Positions 1 to 8,036 of a stretch of DNA of 64,000 nucleotides are shown in pieces. The stretch's first letter is position 1; each line of letters begins with the position of its first letter. The DNA lies in assembly GCA_944327845.1 (NCBI GenBank), contig CALVHN010000005.1, positions 41,110 through 105,109 on the forward strand, in the 5' to 3' direction. The DNA is from an uncultured Bacilli bacterium (GTDB taxonomy: Bacteria > Bacillota_I > Bacilli_A > RFN20 > CAG-826). The notes below the pieces were generated by a model. It was not told where the DNA came from and did no database searches. It saw nothing but the letters and a program-made list of their open reading frames with translations. The translations under genes were made by a program, and so were the position numbers.

Positions 1-697
1 TTGATAAATCATCTTTACTAATTGTTTTTCCTTTTAATAGATCTTTCATTAATCTATGAATTGGACGAGGAAGTTTAGGATTATTTAACAATACTTTTAT
101 ATATTGTTCTTTTAAAATTCCTCTTTCTTTTAAAAATGCTTGATAAAGCAACATTAAATTAATTGCATCAGCTTCAGGATCATGATTATTCCCTTGAAAA
201 GTAACATTTAAAACATCTAAAGCTTCGGTTAAAGACAATAATTGATTTTTATCATCACGAATAAATTGTGAAAGAATTGTACTAAAATCAATATAATTAT
301 GATTTATTCGATTAATAAAAGCATTTTCAACTAAATCATTTATGTTGGCTGTTTGATGCAATAATCTTAAATCAAAAGCACCATAAGATAAAAATTTAGA
401 ATTTAAATCATTTCCAACATAATTTTGAAATTGCAAAAGTGCATCTTTGAAATTAATACCTTCTTTTTGTAATAAATCCTCGCTAATTCCAGTTAAATTT
501 TCTACAACTGGTCCTATTTTTCCTTTAGATTTAACATATCTTTTAAAAGGGGCAAATTTCTTTTTGATATTATTTTTATTATCTAAAGTTACTTTAACAG
601 CACCAATTGCTATTATTTCTTGAGTGAGTTGTGTTCCTTCTAAATCAAAGAAGATTAAGGTTTTTGAATCTTTTAAATATTTATTAAGAAATTTCAT
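1..697 (-). CDS. DnaQ-like DEDDh 3'-5' exonuclease (partial, runs off the left edge)
   Basis: The frame reads without a stop from an ATG at 697 to the window edge, giving 232 residues with the C-terminus missing. Seen: an ExoI motif F-D-L-E-G-T near residue 17, an ExoII-type segment S-Y-G-A-F-D near 105-110, and an ExoIII-type H-D-P-E-A-D near 173-178, spaced as in DEDDh exonucleases. The family removes 3' nucleotides from DNA or RNA using two metal ions (proofreading subunit DnaQ, RNase T, ExoX). The start lies 6 bp after the TetR stop and has no clear Shine-Dalgarno site, so it is probably translated by coupling to the regulator. The exact substrate cannot be told from this fragment. Confidence 0.8.
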   Translation of the reverse strand, partial: MKFLNKYLKDSKTLIFFDLEGTQLTQEIIAIGAVKVTLDNKNNIKKKFAPFKRYVKSKGKIGPVVENLTGISEDLLQKEGINFKDALLQFQNYVGNDLNSKFLSYGAFDLRLLHQTANINDLVENAFINRINHNYIDFSTILSQFIRDDKNQLLSLTEALDVLNVTFQGNNHDPEADAINLMLLYQAFLKERGILKEQYIKVLLNNPKLPRPIHRLMKDLLKGKTISKDDLS

Positions 698-703
698 AGG
701 CAA

Positions 704-1282
704 TTACAATATTCGAGAAATAAAATCTTTCACGATTCCTTCGTTTAAAGTAAGAATTAAATTAGTAAAATAATCTAAATCTTTAAGTCTTCCATCTCTT
801 ATTACTTTTACCATTAAACCTAATGTTCCATTAATTGTATAAGTAGATAAATCAGTAATTTTTTCAGATGGAATCGATGGATAAACATCATGAAAATCAT
901 TAATATATTTATTTTCAGTATAAGCAATTAGTCTACTTAATAATTTTGAATTATAAAATTCTTTAATTATCATTTTGGCGATAATATCATTTTGAGCAAT
1001 ATAATGTAATAATTCTTTAAAGAATGCTCCATCTATTACCGTAACATTTTTAGTTTCTAAACGAGATGTAATATTATTATAAAAATCATCTTGAATAGTT
1101 TCGTAAACATCATTTATATCGACAAAATGATTGTAAAAAGTTCCTCGATTGATATTTGCTTTTTTACAAACTTCAGTCACTGAAATTTTTTGAATTTCTT
1201 TCTCTTTTAATAACTCAATAAGTGAATTTTTTATAATTCCTTGAGAGATACGAGTTCGAATATCGTTTCCTTCCTTTTTCAT
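704..1282 (-). CDS. TetR/AcrR family transcriptional regulator
   Basis: A 192-residue protein with an N-terminal TetR helix-turn-helix at about residues 10-58, including the typical I-N-R-G-T-F-Y-N-H-F recognition-helix region. The C-terminal ligand/dimer domain is helical and divergent, as usual. It is divergent from a MacB-like ABC exporter, and the 150-bp gap holds both promoters, so it probably represses that exporter and itself. The ATG at 1282 lies 10 nt after a GGAGG, and a TTG at 1285 lies 7 nt after it. I chose ATG but TTG is possible. The partial exonuclease follows after 6 bp in the same orientation. Confidence 0.85.
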   Translation of the reverse strand: MKKEGNDIRTRISQGIIKNSLIELLKEKEIQKISVTEVCKKANINRGTFYNHFVDINDVYETIQDDFYNNITSRLETKNVTVIDGAFFKELLHYIAQNDIIAKMIIKEFYNSKLLSRLIAYTENKYINDFHDVYPSIPSEKITDLSTYTINGTLGLMVKVIRDGRLKDLDYFTNLILTLNEGIVKDFISRIL

Positions 1283-1384
1283 CAATAATAGTCCTCCAAA
1301 TCAACAAAATTTTAATTAATGTTTAAATTATATACATATTATATATATTAAAAGAAAAAATAAAAATATATTTTTAGACATGTG

Positions 1385-1412
1385 TTGACTATTTAAACTT
1401 TTGTTGTAGTAT
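1385..1412 (+). promoter_or_regulatory. Promoter of the ABC exporter in the TetR/ABC divergent region
   Basis: TTGACT at 1385-1390 is followed after 16 bp by TAGTAT (1407-1412); an alternative -10 is TATAAA at 1410-1415. The AGAGG ribosome site and ATG follow at 1436. An 8-bp inverted pair, GTTTAAAT (1321-1328) and ATTTAAAC (1391-1398), brackets the region. The right arm overlaps the promoter spacer and could be half of a TetR operator, but arms 62 bp apart may be chance. Confidence 0.5.
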
Positions 1413-1435
1413 AAATTACATAAGAGGTAAATACT

Positions 1436-2149
1436 ATGGCTTCTAAGAGAAAAGTTATTATTGTTGAGAATTTAAGTAGAGTGTTTAAAGTCGGCGATTC
1501 TGAGATTCACGCTTTAAATAATTTATCTTTTGATGTTGACGAAGGTGAGTTAGTAATTATTTTAGGACAAAGTGGTGCAGGTAAAACCACTCTTTTAAAT
1601 ATTATTGGTGGAATGGATCAAGCAACAAGTGGCAAACTTATTGTCGATGATATTGATATTACTAAATATAGCAAAAAACAATTAACTGATTATCGAAGAA
1701 ACTATGTTGGTTTTGTCTTTCAATTTTATAACTTAATGTCGAATTTAACAGCTCTTGAAAATGTCGAATTATCTGTTGAAATGTGTAAAGACGCATATTC
1801 TCCAAAAGACATTTTAGAGAAAGTCGGATTAAAAGAACGTATGAATAATTTTCCTGGTCAATTATCTGGGGGAGAACAACAAAGAGTCTCAATTGCTCGA
1901 GCAGTTGCTAAAAATCCAAGAATTTTATTATGTGACGAACCAACCGGAGCACTAGATTATAATACTGGAAAACAAATTCTTTCATTATTATCTAATATGT
2001 GTAAAGAAGAACATAAAACTGTAATTATTGTTACCCATAACTCAGCAATAAAAGATATGGCTGATAAAGTTGTATATATTAGAAATGGTAGTGTTGAAAA
2101 AGTTCAAATAAATGAAAATCCTAAAAAGATTGAGGAGATTGAATGGTAA
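1436..2149 (+). CDS. ABC transporter ATP-binding protein, MacB/LolD type
   Basis: A 237-residue nucleotide-binding subunit. Seen: Walker [10 protein letters not shown] near residue 43, Q-loop F-V-F-Q-F-Y-N-L near 95, signature L-S-G-G-E-Q-Q-R near 143, and Walker [13 protein letters not shown] near 164. The run [15 protein letters not shown] is typical of the MacB/LolD/FtsE group, which works with FtsX-like permeases. It overlaps the downstream permease by 7 bp (2143-2149), which implies translational coupling. The pair probably exports or extracts a lipid, peptide or antimicrobial under the divergent TetR regulator. The substrate is not visible. Confidence 0.92.
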   Translation: MASKRKVIIVENLSRVFKVGDSEIHALNNLSFDVDEGELVIILGQSGAGKTTLLNIIGGMDQATSGKLIVDDIDITKYSKKQLTDYRRNYVGFVFQFYNLMSNLTALENVELSVEMCKDAYSPKDILEKVGLKERMNNFPGQLSGGEQQRVSIARAVAKNPRILLCDEPTGALDYNTGKQILSLLSNMCKEEHKTVIIVTHNSAIKDMADKVVYIRNGSVEKVQINENPKKIEEIEW

Positions 2150-3993
2150 AGATGAAAGCTTATACAAAAACAATCTATCGTTCGATAAAATCAAATTTAG
2201 GAAGAATTATTTCGATTGTTTTTATAATCCTTATTGGAATAACTTGTTATTCTGGTTTAGGAACTTTAACAACTGAAGTTAAATCATCTTTTAATAATTA
2301 TTATAATGAAAGCTTTTTATCTGATTTAAATGTTAAAACAACATCTGAAACAGGATTTAGTGAAGAAGAAATTTTAAAGTTTAAAAATGATGAAACAATC
2401 GATGAGGTCGATGCTTTTACATCTTTAGAGTTTGATAATTATGAAGATAATACTCGTTTATATATCTTTAATAAGGACGATCATGATTTAAATAAACTTG
2501 AAATAGTTTCAGGAAGAGATATTGAAGATCCATTAACTGAAATTTTAGTTGAACAACCTTCTTCAACAATTAAAACTATTCCTTTAAATTCTACTTTAAA
2601 GATTAATTTATTAGGATTATTTACTTTTGAAGCGAATGTTGTTGGAACAGTAAAAAGCCCATTAAATATTTCTCAAGATGGCGATATTAATTTACAAACC
2701 CAAGAAACGCTTGATGTAATGATTTATTCTTATTTTGATTTACTTGAAAATAATTTACCTTCAATCCTTTTAAGTCAAATTCCAACTACTGATTTGTATA
2801 TTTCTTTTAAAAAAGACGCAGAAGTCGATTATTTTTCTAAAAATTATCAAGAATTGATTGATGATCAAAAGTATCGTTTAAGTTTATTATTTAATGAAGA
2901 AAATTATGTTTATTTATCATTATATGAAAATAAGTCTTATAGCATATTAAATTCTTATTGCGATAAAGTTGATATTATTGCAATTTTAGTTCCTATTTTC
3001 TTTTTAGTTGTTGCTGCATTAGTTGTCTTAACTACAATGACTCGAATGATTGACGAAGATAGAGCTTCAATTGGGTGCTATGCATCTTTAGGAGTACCTA
3101 ATTATAAGATTAAATTAAAATATATGTTTATTTGTGGAGTTTTCACATTTTTAGGATCTGTTTTAGGAATGATTTTAGGTTTAACCATTCTTCCTTCAAT
3201 CATTTATCCAGGTTTTGAAACCTTAGCTTTTATGCCTCCTAGAGCGTATCATTTTGATGTTGTTCCAGGAATTATTGCAACATTAGTAGTTACCATAATT
3301 ACTATGTCTATTACTTTTTATGCAATAAGTAAAGATTTAAGAACAAGTCCAGCAAATTTACTTTTACCAAAATCACCTAAAGCTGGTAAGAAGATATTAT
3401 TAGAAAGAATAACTTTTATTTGGAAAAGATTGCCTTTCCGATATAAATCTTCTTTAAGAAATATTTTTAGAAATAAAAAACATTTTTGGATGACAGTATT
3501 ATCTTGTGCTGGCTCAACTGTAATAGTTTTCTTAGGTTTTTCTTTATTAGATGTTGTAAATTATTCTGCAGATATTGGGATTGAAGGATTAGCAGATACA
3601 ATGGTCCCTATATCTATATTAATTATCTTTTTAGCAATACTTTTAACTATTTTTGTTGTTTATAACTTAACAAATATGAATATTGGCGAAAGAACAAGAG
3701 AAATTGCTACTTTAGGTGTTTTAGGTTACCGAGATCGAGAAATTTGCATGTATATTTATCGTGAAATTTCATTAATGGGAGCAGTAGGAATTATTTTGGG
3801 TATACCACTTGGTGCATTAGCTACTTATGTATTATTAAATTATCTTGATTTTGGAAGTATAAGTGATGTTCGATGGTACACTTACTTTTTAAGTGGTGCA
3901 TTAGTTGTTCTATTTATTGTTATTGTTGATATGTTATTGATTAGAAAAATATTAAGAATAGATATGACTACGTCGTTAAAATCTGTTGATTAG
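2143..3993 (+). CDS. FtsX/MacB-like ABC transporter permease
   Basis: A 616-residue membrane protein. One transmembrane segment near residues 20-42 is followed by a ~230-residue extracellular MacB-type domain. A first FtsX-like block of membrane segments lies at about 275-395 and a second at about 445-610. Typical two-FtsX permeases of this type are 750-1100 residues, so this one has a shortened second external region. The start at 2143 lies 5 nt after a GGAG inside the preceding ATPase gene and overlaps that gene's stop. The 3' end overlaps by 4 bp (3990-3993) the convergent XRE gene, so there is no room for a separate terminator. Confidence 0.85.
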   Translation: MVKMKAYTKTIYRSIKSNLGRIISIVFIILIGITCYSGLGTLTTEVKSSFNNYYNESFLSDLNVKTTSETGFSEEEILKFKNDETIDEVDAFTSLEFDNYEDNTRLYIFNKDDHDLNKLEIVSGRDIEDPLTEILVEQPSSTIKTIPLNSTLKINLLGLFTFEANVVGTVKSPLNISQDGDINLQTQETLDVMIYSYFDLLENNLPSILLSQIPTTDLYISFKKDAEVDYFSKNYQELIDDQKYRLSLLFNEENYVYLSLYENKSYSILNSYCDKVDIIAILVPIFFLVVAALVVLTTMTRMIDEDRASIGCYASLGVPNYKIKLKYMFICGVFTFLGSVLGMILGLTILPSIIYPGFETLAFMPPRAYHFDVVPGIIATLVVTIITMSITFYAISKDLRTSPANLLLPKSPKAGKKILLERITFIWKRLPFRYKSSLRNIFRNKKHFWMTVLSCAGSTVIVFLGFSLLDVVNYSADIGIEGLADTMVPISILIIFLAILLTIFVVYNLTNMNIGERTREIATLGVLGYRDREICMYIYREISLMGAVGIILGIPLGALATYVLLNYLDFGSISDVRWYTYFLSGALVVLFIVIVDMLLIRKILRIDMTTSLKSVD

Positions 3994-4664
3994 TTGTTAG
4001 TTTTATCGTCTTTATCTTCAATATTCTCAATTTGTTTATCATTATCTTTCTTTTTTAAAATTGGTATATCTAATATTAAATAACGATAGAAAATTGGAGT
4101 AATAATCACAATAATTTGAAGAAGAATCGCAATGATATAAATATAATTTATTGAATATTCCCAAAATAAAAGATTTAATCCAATTGTTAAGTTCCAAATT
4201 AATAATGTTAAAAGTAAAGTAATATATTTTTTAACTTTTAAACATATTTGAATAATTAAAATAATTGCAATAACACCAGCTCCATCAAGTAATAAAATTG
4301 TAATTACATTATTTCTTGATAATTGAGGAATGATTGAAAATATTAATGCAATAAAAGAATAAACTAGTAAACCAACAATTGTTACAAGAGAAGTATAAAA
4401 AATAATTTCCTTTTTTCTAATTTTATTAGCCTGTTCTTTATTCAATATAACTTCATCATGATTTGTAAATAAATATTCTATGGAAACATTAAAAAATTTA
4501 GCAATTTCATATAATGTTTCTGCATCCGGAAGTGAATCACCTTTTTCCCATTTAGATATAGCTTTATTTGAATAATGTAAAGCATCAGCTAATTCAATTT
4601 GAGTTAATCCTTTTTCTTTTCTTAAATTTACAATATTTCGTGAAATAATCTCTTTTATTGTCAT
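3990..4664 (-). CDS. Membrane-anchored XRE-family regulator
   Basis: A 224-residue protein with a Cro/C1-type helix-turn-helix at about residues 8-62, including I-S-K-W-E-K-G-D-S-L-P-D-A-E-T-L, followed by about four hydrophobic segments between residues 88 and 198 and a charged tail. XRE proteins with a membrane-embedded C-terminus are common in Bacilli and Mollicutes, and their signals are mostly unknown. There is no Shine-Dalgarno site. TATAAT (4671-4676, minus strand) ends 6 nt before the ATG, which points to a leaderless transcript. It converges on the ABC permease with a 4-bp overlap. The target genes are unknown. Confidence 0.85.
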   Translation of the reverse strand: MTIKEIISRNIVNLRKEKGLTQIELADALHYSNKAISKWEKGDSLPDAETLYEIAKFFNVSIEYLFTNHDEVILNKEQANKIRKKEIIFYTSLVTIVGLLVYSFIALIFSIIPQLSRNNVITILLLDGAGVIAIILIIQICLKVKKYITLLLTLLIWNLTIGLNLLFWEYSINYIYIIAILLQIIVIITPIFYRYLILDIPILKKKDNDKQIENIEDKDDKTNN

Positions 4665-4670
4665 AGAATA

Positions 4671-4676
4671 ATTATA
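4671..4676 (-). promoter_or_regulatory. -10 box of the XRE gene, placed for a leaderless mRNA
   Basis: TATAAT on the minus strand is followed by 6 nt and then the ATG at 4664, so transcription would start at or next to the start codon. No good -35 hexamer is seen at 16-17 bp. Confidence 0.5.
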
Positions 4677-4752
4677 AATAAAAATTTATGTTTTAGATAT
4701 ATTTTTACTTATTGAATATTAGCTGATATAGATAGATAAATATATAGTGTTA

Positions 4753-4761
4753 TGATATAAT
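4753..4761 (+). promoter_or_regulatory. Extended -10 promoter of the inositol-phosphatase-family gene
   Basis: TGATATAAT fits an extended -10 (TG-N-TATAAT, hexamer at 4756-4761) with no convincing -35. It lies about 60 bp upstream of the ATG at 4824. Confidence 0.5.
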
Positions 4762-4773
4762 TAAAACAGTTTT

Positions 4774-4808
4774 TATAAAAAATAGTTGAAATTTGCAAAG
4801 ATTTTGTA
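4774..4808 (+). repeat. Dispersed intergenic repeat, copy 1 (divergent)
   Basis: The sequence fits the family AAAAATAAT, 4 nt, TTTTGCAAGG, TTTTTAT seen between many genes here. This copy reads AAAAAATAG, TTGAA, ATTTGCAAAG, ATTTTGTA and lies between the promoter and the ribosome site of the next gene. Confidence 0.5.
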
Positions 4809-4823
4809 ATTTTGGAGGTATTT

Positions 4824-5606
4824 ATGAATTTTAAAAAAGAATTAGAAGCTTCAATTGAAGCAGGTAAAAAAGCAAGATTAGTAGCTCTTAAATATTATAA
4901 TGAAGGGTATCACGTTGAAATAAAAAATGATAATTCACCTGTAACTGAAGCAGATAAGGAATGTGATAAAATAATTAGAGAATATTTAAGTAATTTATTT
5001 CCAACTTATTCTTTTTTAACAGAAGAAAGCAAAGATGATTTAAATAGATTAAATAATGATTATTGTTTTATTGTTGATCCAATTGATGGAACCGAAGATT
5101 TTATTCATAAAGATGATGAATTTACTATTAATATTGCCTTATGTTATAAAAATGAAATTGTAGTTGGGGTTGTTGTTAGCCCAGTAAAAAATGAAATATA
5201 TTATGCTTTAAAAGGTGAAGGAGCATATAAAATTTTAAGTAGTGGAGAAGTTATTAAAATAAAAGTTAATGATAAATTAGATGATTTAACAGTTTTAAAA
5301 AGTCGATACCATTCTAAACCAAAAGAATTTGAAATTTATAATAAATATAAAGATAGAATTAAACACATTGTTACTGCAGGAAGCTCATTAAAAGCATGTT
5401 TAATTGCAGAAGGTAAGGCTGAACTTTCATATCGAGTAAGTGATGGAACTAAGGAATGGGATACTGCAGCTTTTACAATAATTGTTGAAGAAGCTGGTGG
5501 ACATGTTCTTAAATATGATGGAACAAGAATAAAATATAATAAAAAAGATGTTTATAATCATGATGGATATGTCGTTATGAACAATTTAAAAAACTTTATT
5601 TTTTAA
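4824..5606 (+). CDS. Inositol monophosphatase family protein (CysQ/SuhB-like)
   Basis: A 260-residue enzyme. Seen: the metal-binding set T-E-E-S near residue 67, D-P-I-D-G-T-E-D at about 85-92, and W-D-T-A-A near 212, followed by E-E-A-G-G. These residues bind the two or three Mg ions of Li-sensitive phosphatases. The family hydrolyses inositol phosphates or 3'-phosphoadenosine 5'-phosphate. D-P-I-D-G-T-E-D-F with F-I-H suits a CysQ-type nucleotidase, but the substrate cannot be fixed. The longer reading from TTG at 4812 would place the GGAGG site (4814-4818) inside the gene, so ATG 4824, 5 nt after it, is the start. The gene stands alone between repeat copies. Confidence 0.88.
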   Translation: MNFKKELEASIEAGKKARLVALKYYNEGYHVEIKNDNSPVTEADKECDKIIREYLSNLFPTYSFLTEESKDDLNRLNNDYCFIVDPIDGTEDFIHKDDEFTINIALCYKNEIVVGVVVSPVKNEIYYALKGEGAYKILSSGEVIKIKVNDKLDDLTVLKSRYHSKPKEFEIYNKYKDRIKHIVTAGSSLKACLIAEGKAELSYRVSDGTKEWDTAAFTIIVEEAGGHVLKYDGTRIKYNKKDVYNHDGYVVMNNLKNFIF

Positions 5607-5639
5607 AAAAAATAATTAGGTTTTGCAAAGGTTTTTATT
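5603..5639 (+). repeat. Dispersed intergenic repeat, copy 2
   Basis: A close match to the family consensus: AAAAATAAT, TAGG, TTTTGCAAAGG, TTTTTAT. It begins at the stop codon of the preceding phosphatase gene. Confidence 0.65.
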
Positions 5640-5646
5640 ATTTTAA

Positions 5647-5668
5647 TAGATATCTTTATTTATATCTA
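5647..5668. other. Short palindrome upstream of the M6 protease gene
   Basis: TAGATAT and ATATCTA are separated by 8 nt. It lies about 65 bp before the protease start and may be an operator. At this AT content it may also be chance. Confidence 0.2.
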
Positions 5669-5733
5669 TACATTTTTATAGAAAAAAATATTAATTAATT
5701 TAAAATAATCAAGAGAAAATTAGGAGAAAAGTT

Positions 5734-7533
5734 ATGAAGAAAAGATTTTTATTAATTTTATGTATATCTAGTTTAACTTTATTATCAGGTTGTAATCCAA
5801 GTAAAAATAGTGAAGATGATAATAAAGAAACAACTACTAATAATTATGATTATATATCTTTAAATAAAACTACTCTTAATTTAAAAAGCAACGAAACTTT
5901 TACCCTTGAAGTTTATGACTCAAATAATAAATTAATTAATAACGATAATTTAAATTTTACTTCTTCAAATGAAGATGTAGCTGCTATTAATGATCAAGGT
6001 GTAATTAGTGCAAAAAATAATACTGGAGTTTCAGCAATTACTGTATCGTTAAGAGATAATGAAGAAAATAAAGTAATTTGTAGTGTTTATGTTAATGATG
6101 AAAGTTTAAAAAATGAAAATTTAACGACTAAATTTACTTATCAAGATGTAATGCAATCATTAGATACAGGTGGAATTCCATCTGTTTCAAGTGAAAATAA
6201 AGAAACAAATGTACTTGTTGTTCCAATTAACTTTACTGATTTTTCTTTTTCAGATTTTGTTGGTAATGAAAATACAAATCAAAAAGTTATTGATAATTTA
6301 AATATTTTATTTAACTCAAGTGGAGAAAAAGAAACAAAATATTGGGAAAGTGTCTCTTCATATTTTTATAAATCTTCTTATGGAAGATTAAATTTAAATT
6401 TTGATGTTATGCCAGTTTATGAATCAAATGTCAAAGCTGTTAGTTTACTAAATCAAAATTTTGGTGAAATTGATTTAATTAAAAATGCAATTAATTCATA
6501 TTTAGATGATAGTAATTTTGACTTAAACAAATATGATAATGATAAAGACGGTCAAATTGATGCTGTTTGGACAATATATAGTGCTCCAAATATGGCAAAT
6601 GAACCAATGTTAACTAATGAATTACAAACTTTCTGGGCTTATTGTTATTTTGCAAATAATGAATCTTTTGGAAATAATTTACCAACTTTAAATCAATATG
6701 CTTGGGCTTCATATGATTTTATCTATGAAGGTTTGTCTAATTCTCAAGAAGGTATTGATGCTCATACTTTTATTCATGAAACAGGACATTTATTTGGACT
6801 TGATGATTATTATGATTATAGTGGTAATACAGCTCCTATTGGTTGCTTAGATATGCAAGATGCAAATGTAGGAGATCATAACTCGTGGACAAAAGCAAGC
6901 TTAGGTTGGGTTGATCCATATATTTATGATGCAGAGGTAAATCAAAGTGAAACTGTAATAATAAGCAAAAATCAACCTTTATTTATCTCTAATAATTATC
7001 GTGGAACAGCTTTTGATGAATATATTATTTTTGAATACTATTCTAATTCTCAATTAAGTTATTTAGATTCTACGCATGATTATAACGGTTATGGAAGATT
7101 ACCAAGCACTAATGGTGTGAAAGTTTATCATTCTGATGCAAGACTTGTTGAAGTTAATTTAAGACAAGGATATATGCAATTCGATCATTATTTAACTGAT
7201 AGTGAAATTAATAGTTTTAAAGATAATAAATTAAGAAATACTTATACAATTGGTGCAAATAATACTCCATCTAGAAGTTTTGTCGACCGTGATTTTGATC
7301 AAATTTCTTTAATCTCAAGAAAACAAAGAGGTGGAAATTTCTTAACTGATAATGAAGCTTCTTGGACCGGAGCAGATTTATTTAAAGAAAATGATAATTT
7401 TGATTTATATACTTATCGAGTTAACACAAAAAATTTATCTGGTAATTTAAATGATGGTTCTTCTTTAGATGTAAATGTTGAAATAGTTGAAGTCAAAGAA
7501 GAGTATGCAATATTAGAAATTTCTCAAAAATAA
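5734..7533 (+). CDS. M6-type zinc metalloprotease lipoprotein with an Ig-like domain
   Basis: A 599-residue surface protein. The signal peptide ends in the lipobox L-S-G-C with the lipidated Cys at 20. A Big_2-like segment (residues about 42-130, with S-S-N-E-D-V-A-A-I-N) precedes the catalytic domain. The active site H-E-T-G-H at 348-352 lies in H-E-T-G-H-L-F-G-L-D-D-Y-Y-D, the pattern of M6 (immune inhibitor A-like) peptidases, in which the two His and Glu bind zinc and activate water. It should act outside the membrane on protein substrates. An AGGAG site precedes the ATG. With the subtilisin-like protease at 27.5 kb it suggests extracellular protein degradation feeding the Opp transporter. 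Confidence 0.88.
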   Translation: MKKRFLLILCISSLTLLSGCNPSKNSEDDNKETTTNNYDYISLNKTTLNLKSNETFTLEVYDSNNKLINNDNLNFTSSNEDVAAINDQGVISAKNNTGVSAITVSLRDNEENKVICSVYVNDESLKNENLTTKFTYQDVMQSLDTGGIPSVSSENKETNVLVVPINFTDFSFSDFVGNENTNQKVIDNLNILFNSSGEKETKYWESVSSYFYKSSYGRLNLNFDVMPVYESNVKAVSLLNQNFGEIDLIKNAINSYLDDSNFDLNKYDNDKDGQIDAVWTIYSAPNMANEPMLTNELQTFWAYCYFANNESFGNNLPTLNQYAWASYDFIYEGLSNSQEGIDAHTFIHETGHLFGLDDYYDYSGNTAPIGCLDMQDANVGDHNSWTKASLGWVDPYIYDAEVNQSETVIISKNQPLFISNNYRGTAFDEYIIFEYYSNSQLSYLDSTHDYNGYGRLPSTNGVKVYHSDARLVEVNLRQGYMQFDHYLTDSEINSFKDNKLRNTYTIGANNTPSRSFVDRDFDQISLISRKQRGGNFLTDNEASWTGADLFKENDNFDLYTYRVNTKNLSGNLNDGSSLDVNVEIVEVKEEYAILEISQK

Positions 7534-7563
7534 TAGGGATTTACATAGTTTTTTAAAAAAAAT

Positions 7564-7581
7564 AGACGATTTTAATCGTCT
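7564..7581. terminator. Bidirectional terminator between the M6 protease and nfu
   Basis: AGACGATT and AATCGTCT pair (8 bp) around TT. Read leftwards, a run of eight T follows, a strong signal for nfu. Read rightwards the tail is TGTTTTATTTT. The hairpin overlaps the 3' end of nfu. Confidence 0.75.
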
Positions 7582-7865
7582 GTTTTATTTTCTTTTAATT
7601 CATTCATTGCCTTTTTAATTTCTTCTTTTTGTGAAGCTAGACGCACCGCAACAACACCTGGTACTTCTTCCATTAAAATTACTTCAACACCTTCTTCTAA
7701 ATCTTCATTAATTAAAGCACAGCCTTCACAAGCTCCATGAATATTTACATAAACTATACCGTCTTCAAAAGAATCAAAAGTGACATCGCCACCTTCTCTT
7801 TGCATGAATGGTCGAATCTTATCTAAGGTATCTTTAATTAATTGAATTGTTTGTTCGTTTTCCAT
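7572..7865 (-). CDS. nfu: NifU C-terminal domain Fe-S scaffold (Nfu)
   Basis: A 97-residue protein made of a single NifU_C domain. Seen: K-I-R-P-F-M-Q-R-E-G-G-D-V near residues 16-28 and G-A-C-E-G-C-A-L with cysteines 46 and 49, the C-x-x-C pair that holds a [4Fe-4S] cluster between two subunits for transfer to client proteins. Length and motif spacing match stand-alone Nfu proteins. There is no Shine-Dalgarno site. A promoter (TTGATT, 16 bp, TATAAT) ends 7 nt before the ATG, so translation is probably leaderless. No other Fe-S assembly genes are nearby. Confidence 0.92.
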   Translation of the reverse strand: MENEQTIQLIKDTLDKIRPFMQREGGDVTFDSFEDGIVYVNIHGACEGCALINEDLEEGVEVILMEEVPGVVAVRLASQKEEIKKAMNELKENKTDD

Positions 7866-7872
7866 AGTGAAT

Positions 7873-7900
7873 ATTATAATTTTTAATTTTCTAAAATCAA
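7873..7900 (-). promoter_or_regulatory. nfu promoter, placed for a leaderless transcript
   Basis: On the minus strand TTGATT (7895-7900) and TATAAT (7873-7878) are 16 bp apart. The -10 ends 7 nt from the ATG at 7865, so the transcription start would fall at the start codon. Confidence 0.6.
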
Positions 7901-8036
7901 ATTATATGAACATTCTTTTCACTATAAATAGAATTTATACTTTAAGTATTAAGATAATGTTAAAATATTGATTTATTTTCTTTAATTTTATTAATTAAAA
8001 ATTAAAGTTTTAGCAAAAAGTTTATGGAGGATAGAA

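Noticed and set aside
3983..3999. Repeated TTGTTAG/TTGATTAG at the permease/XRE junction as an attachment site
   Set aside because: It is explained by two overlapping convergent stop codons, with no integrase or tRNA nearby.
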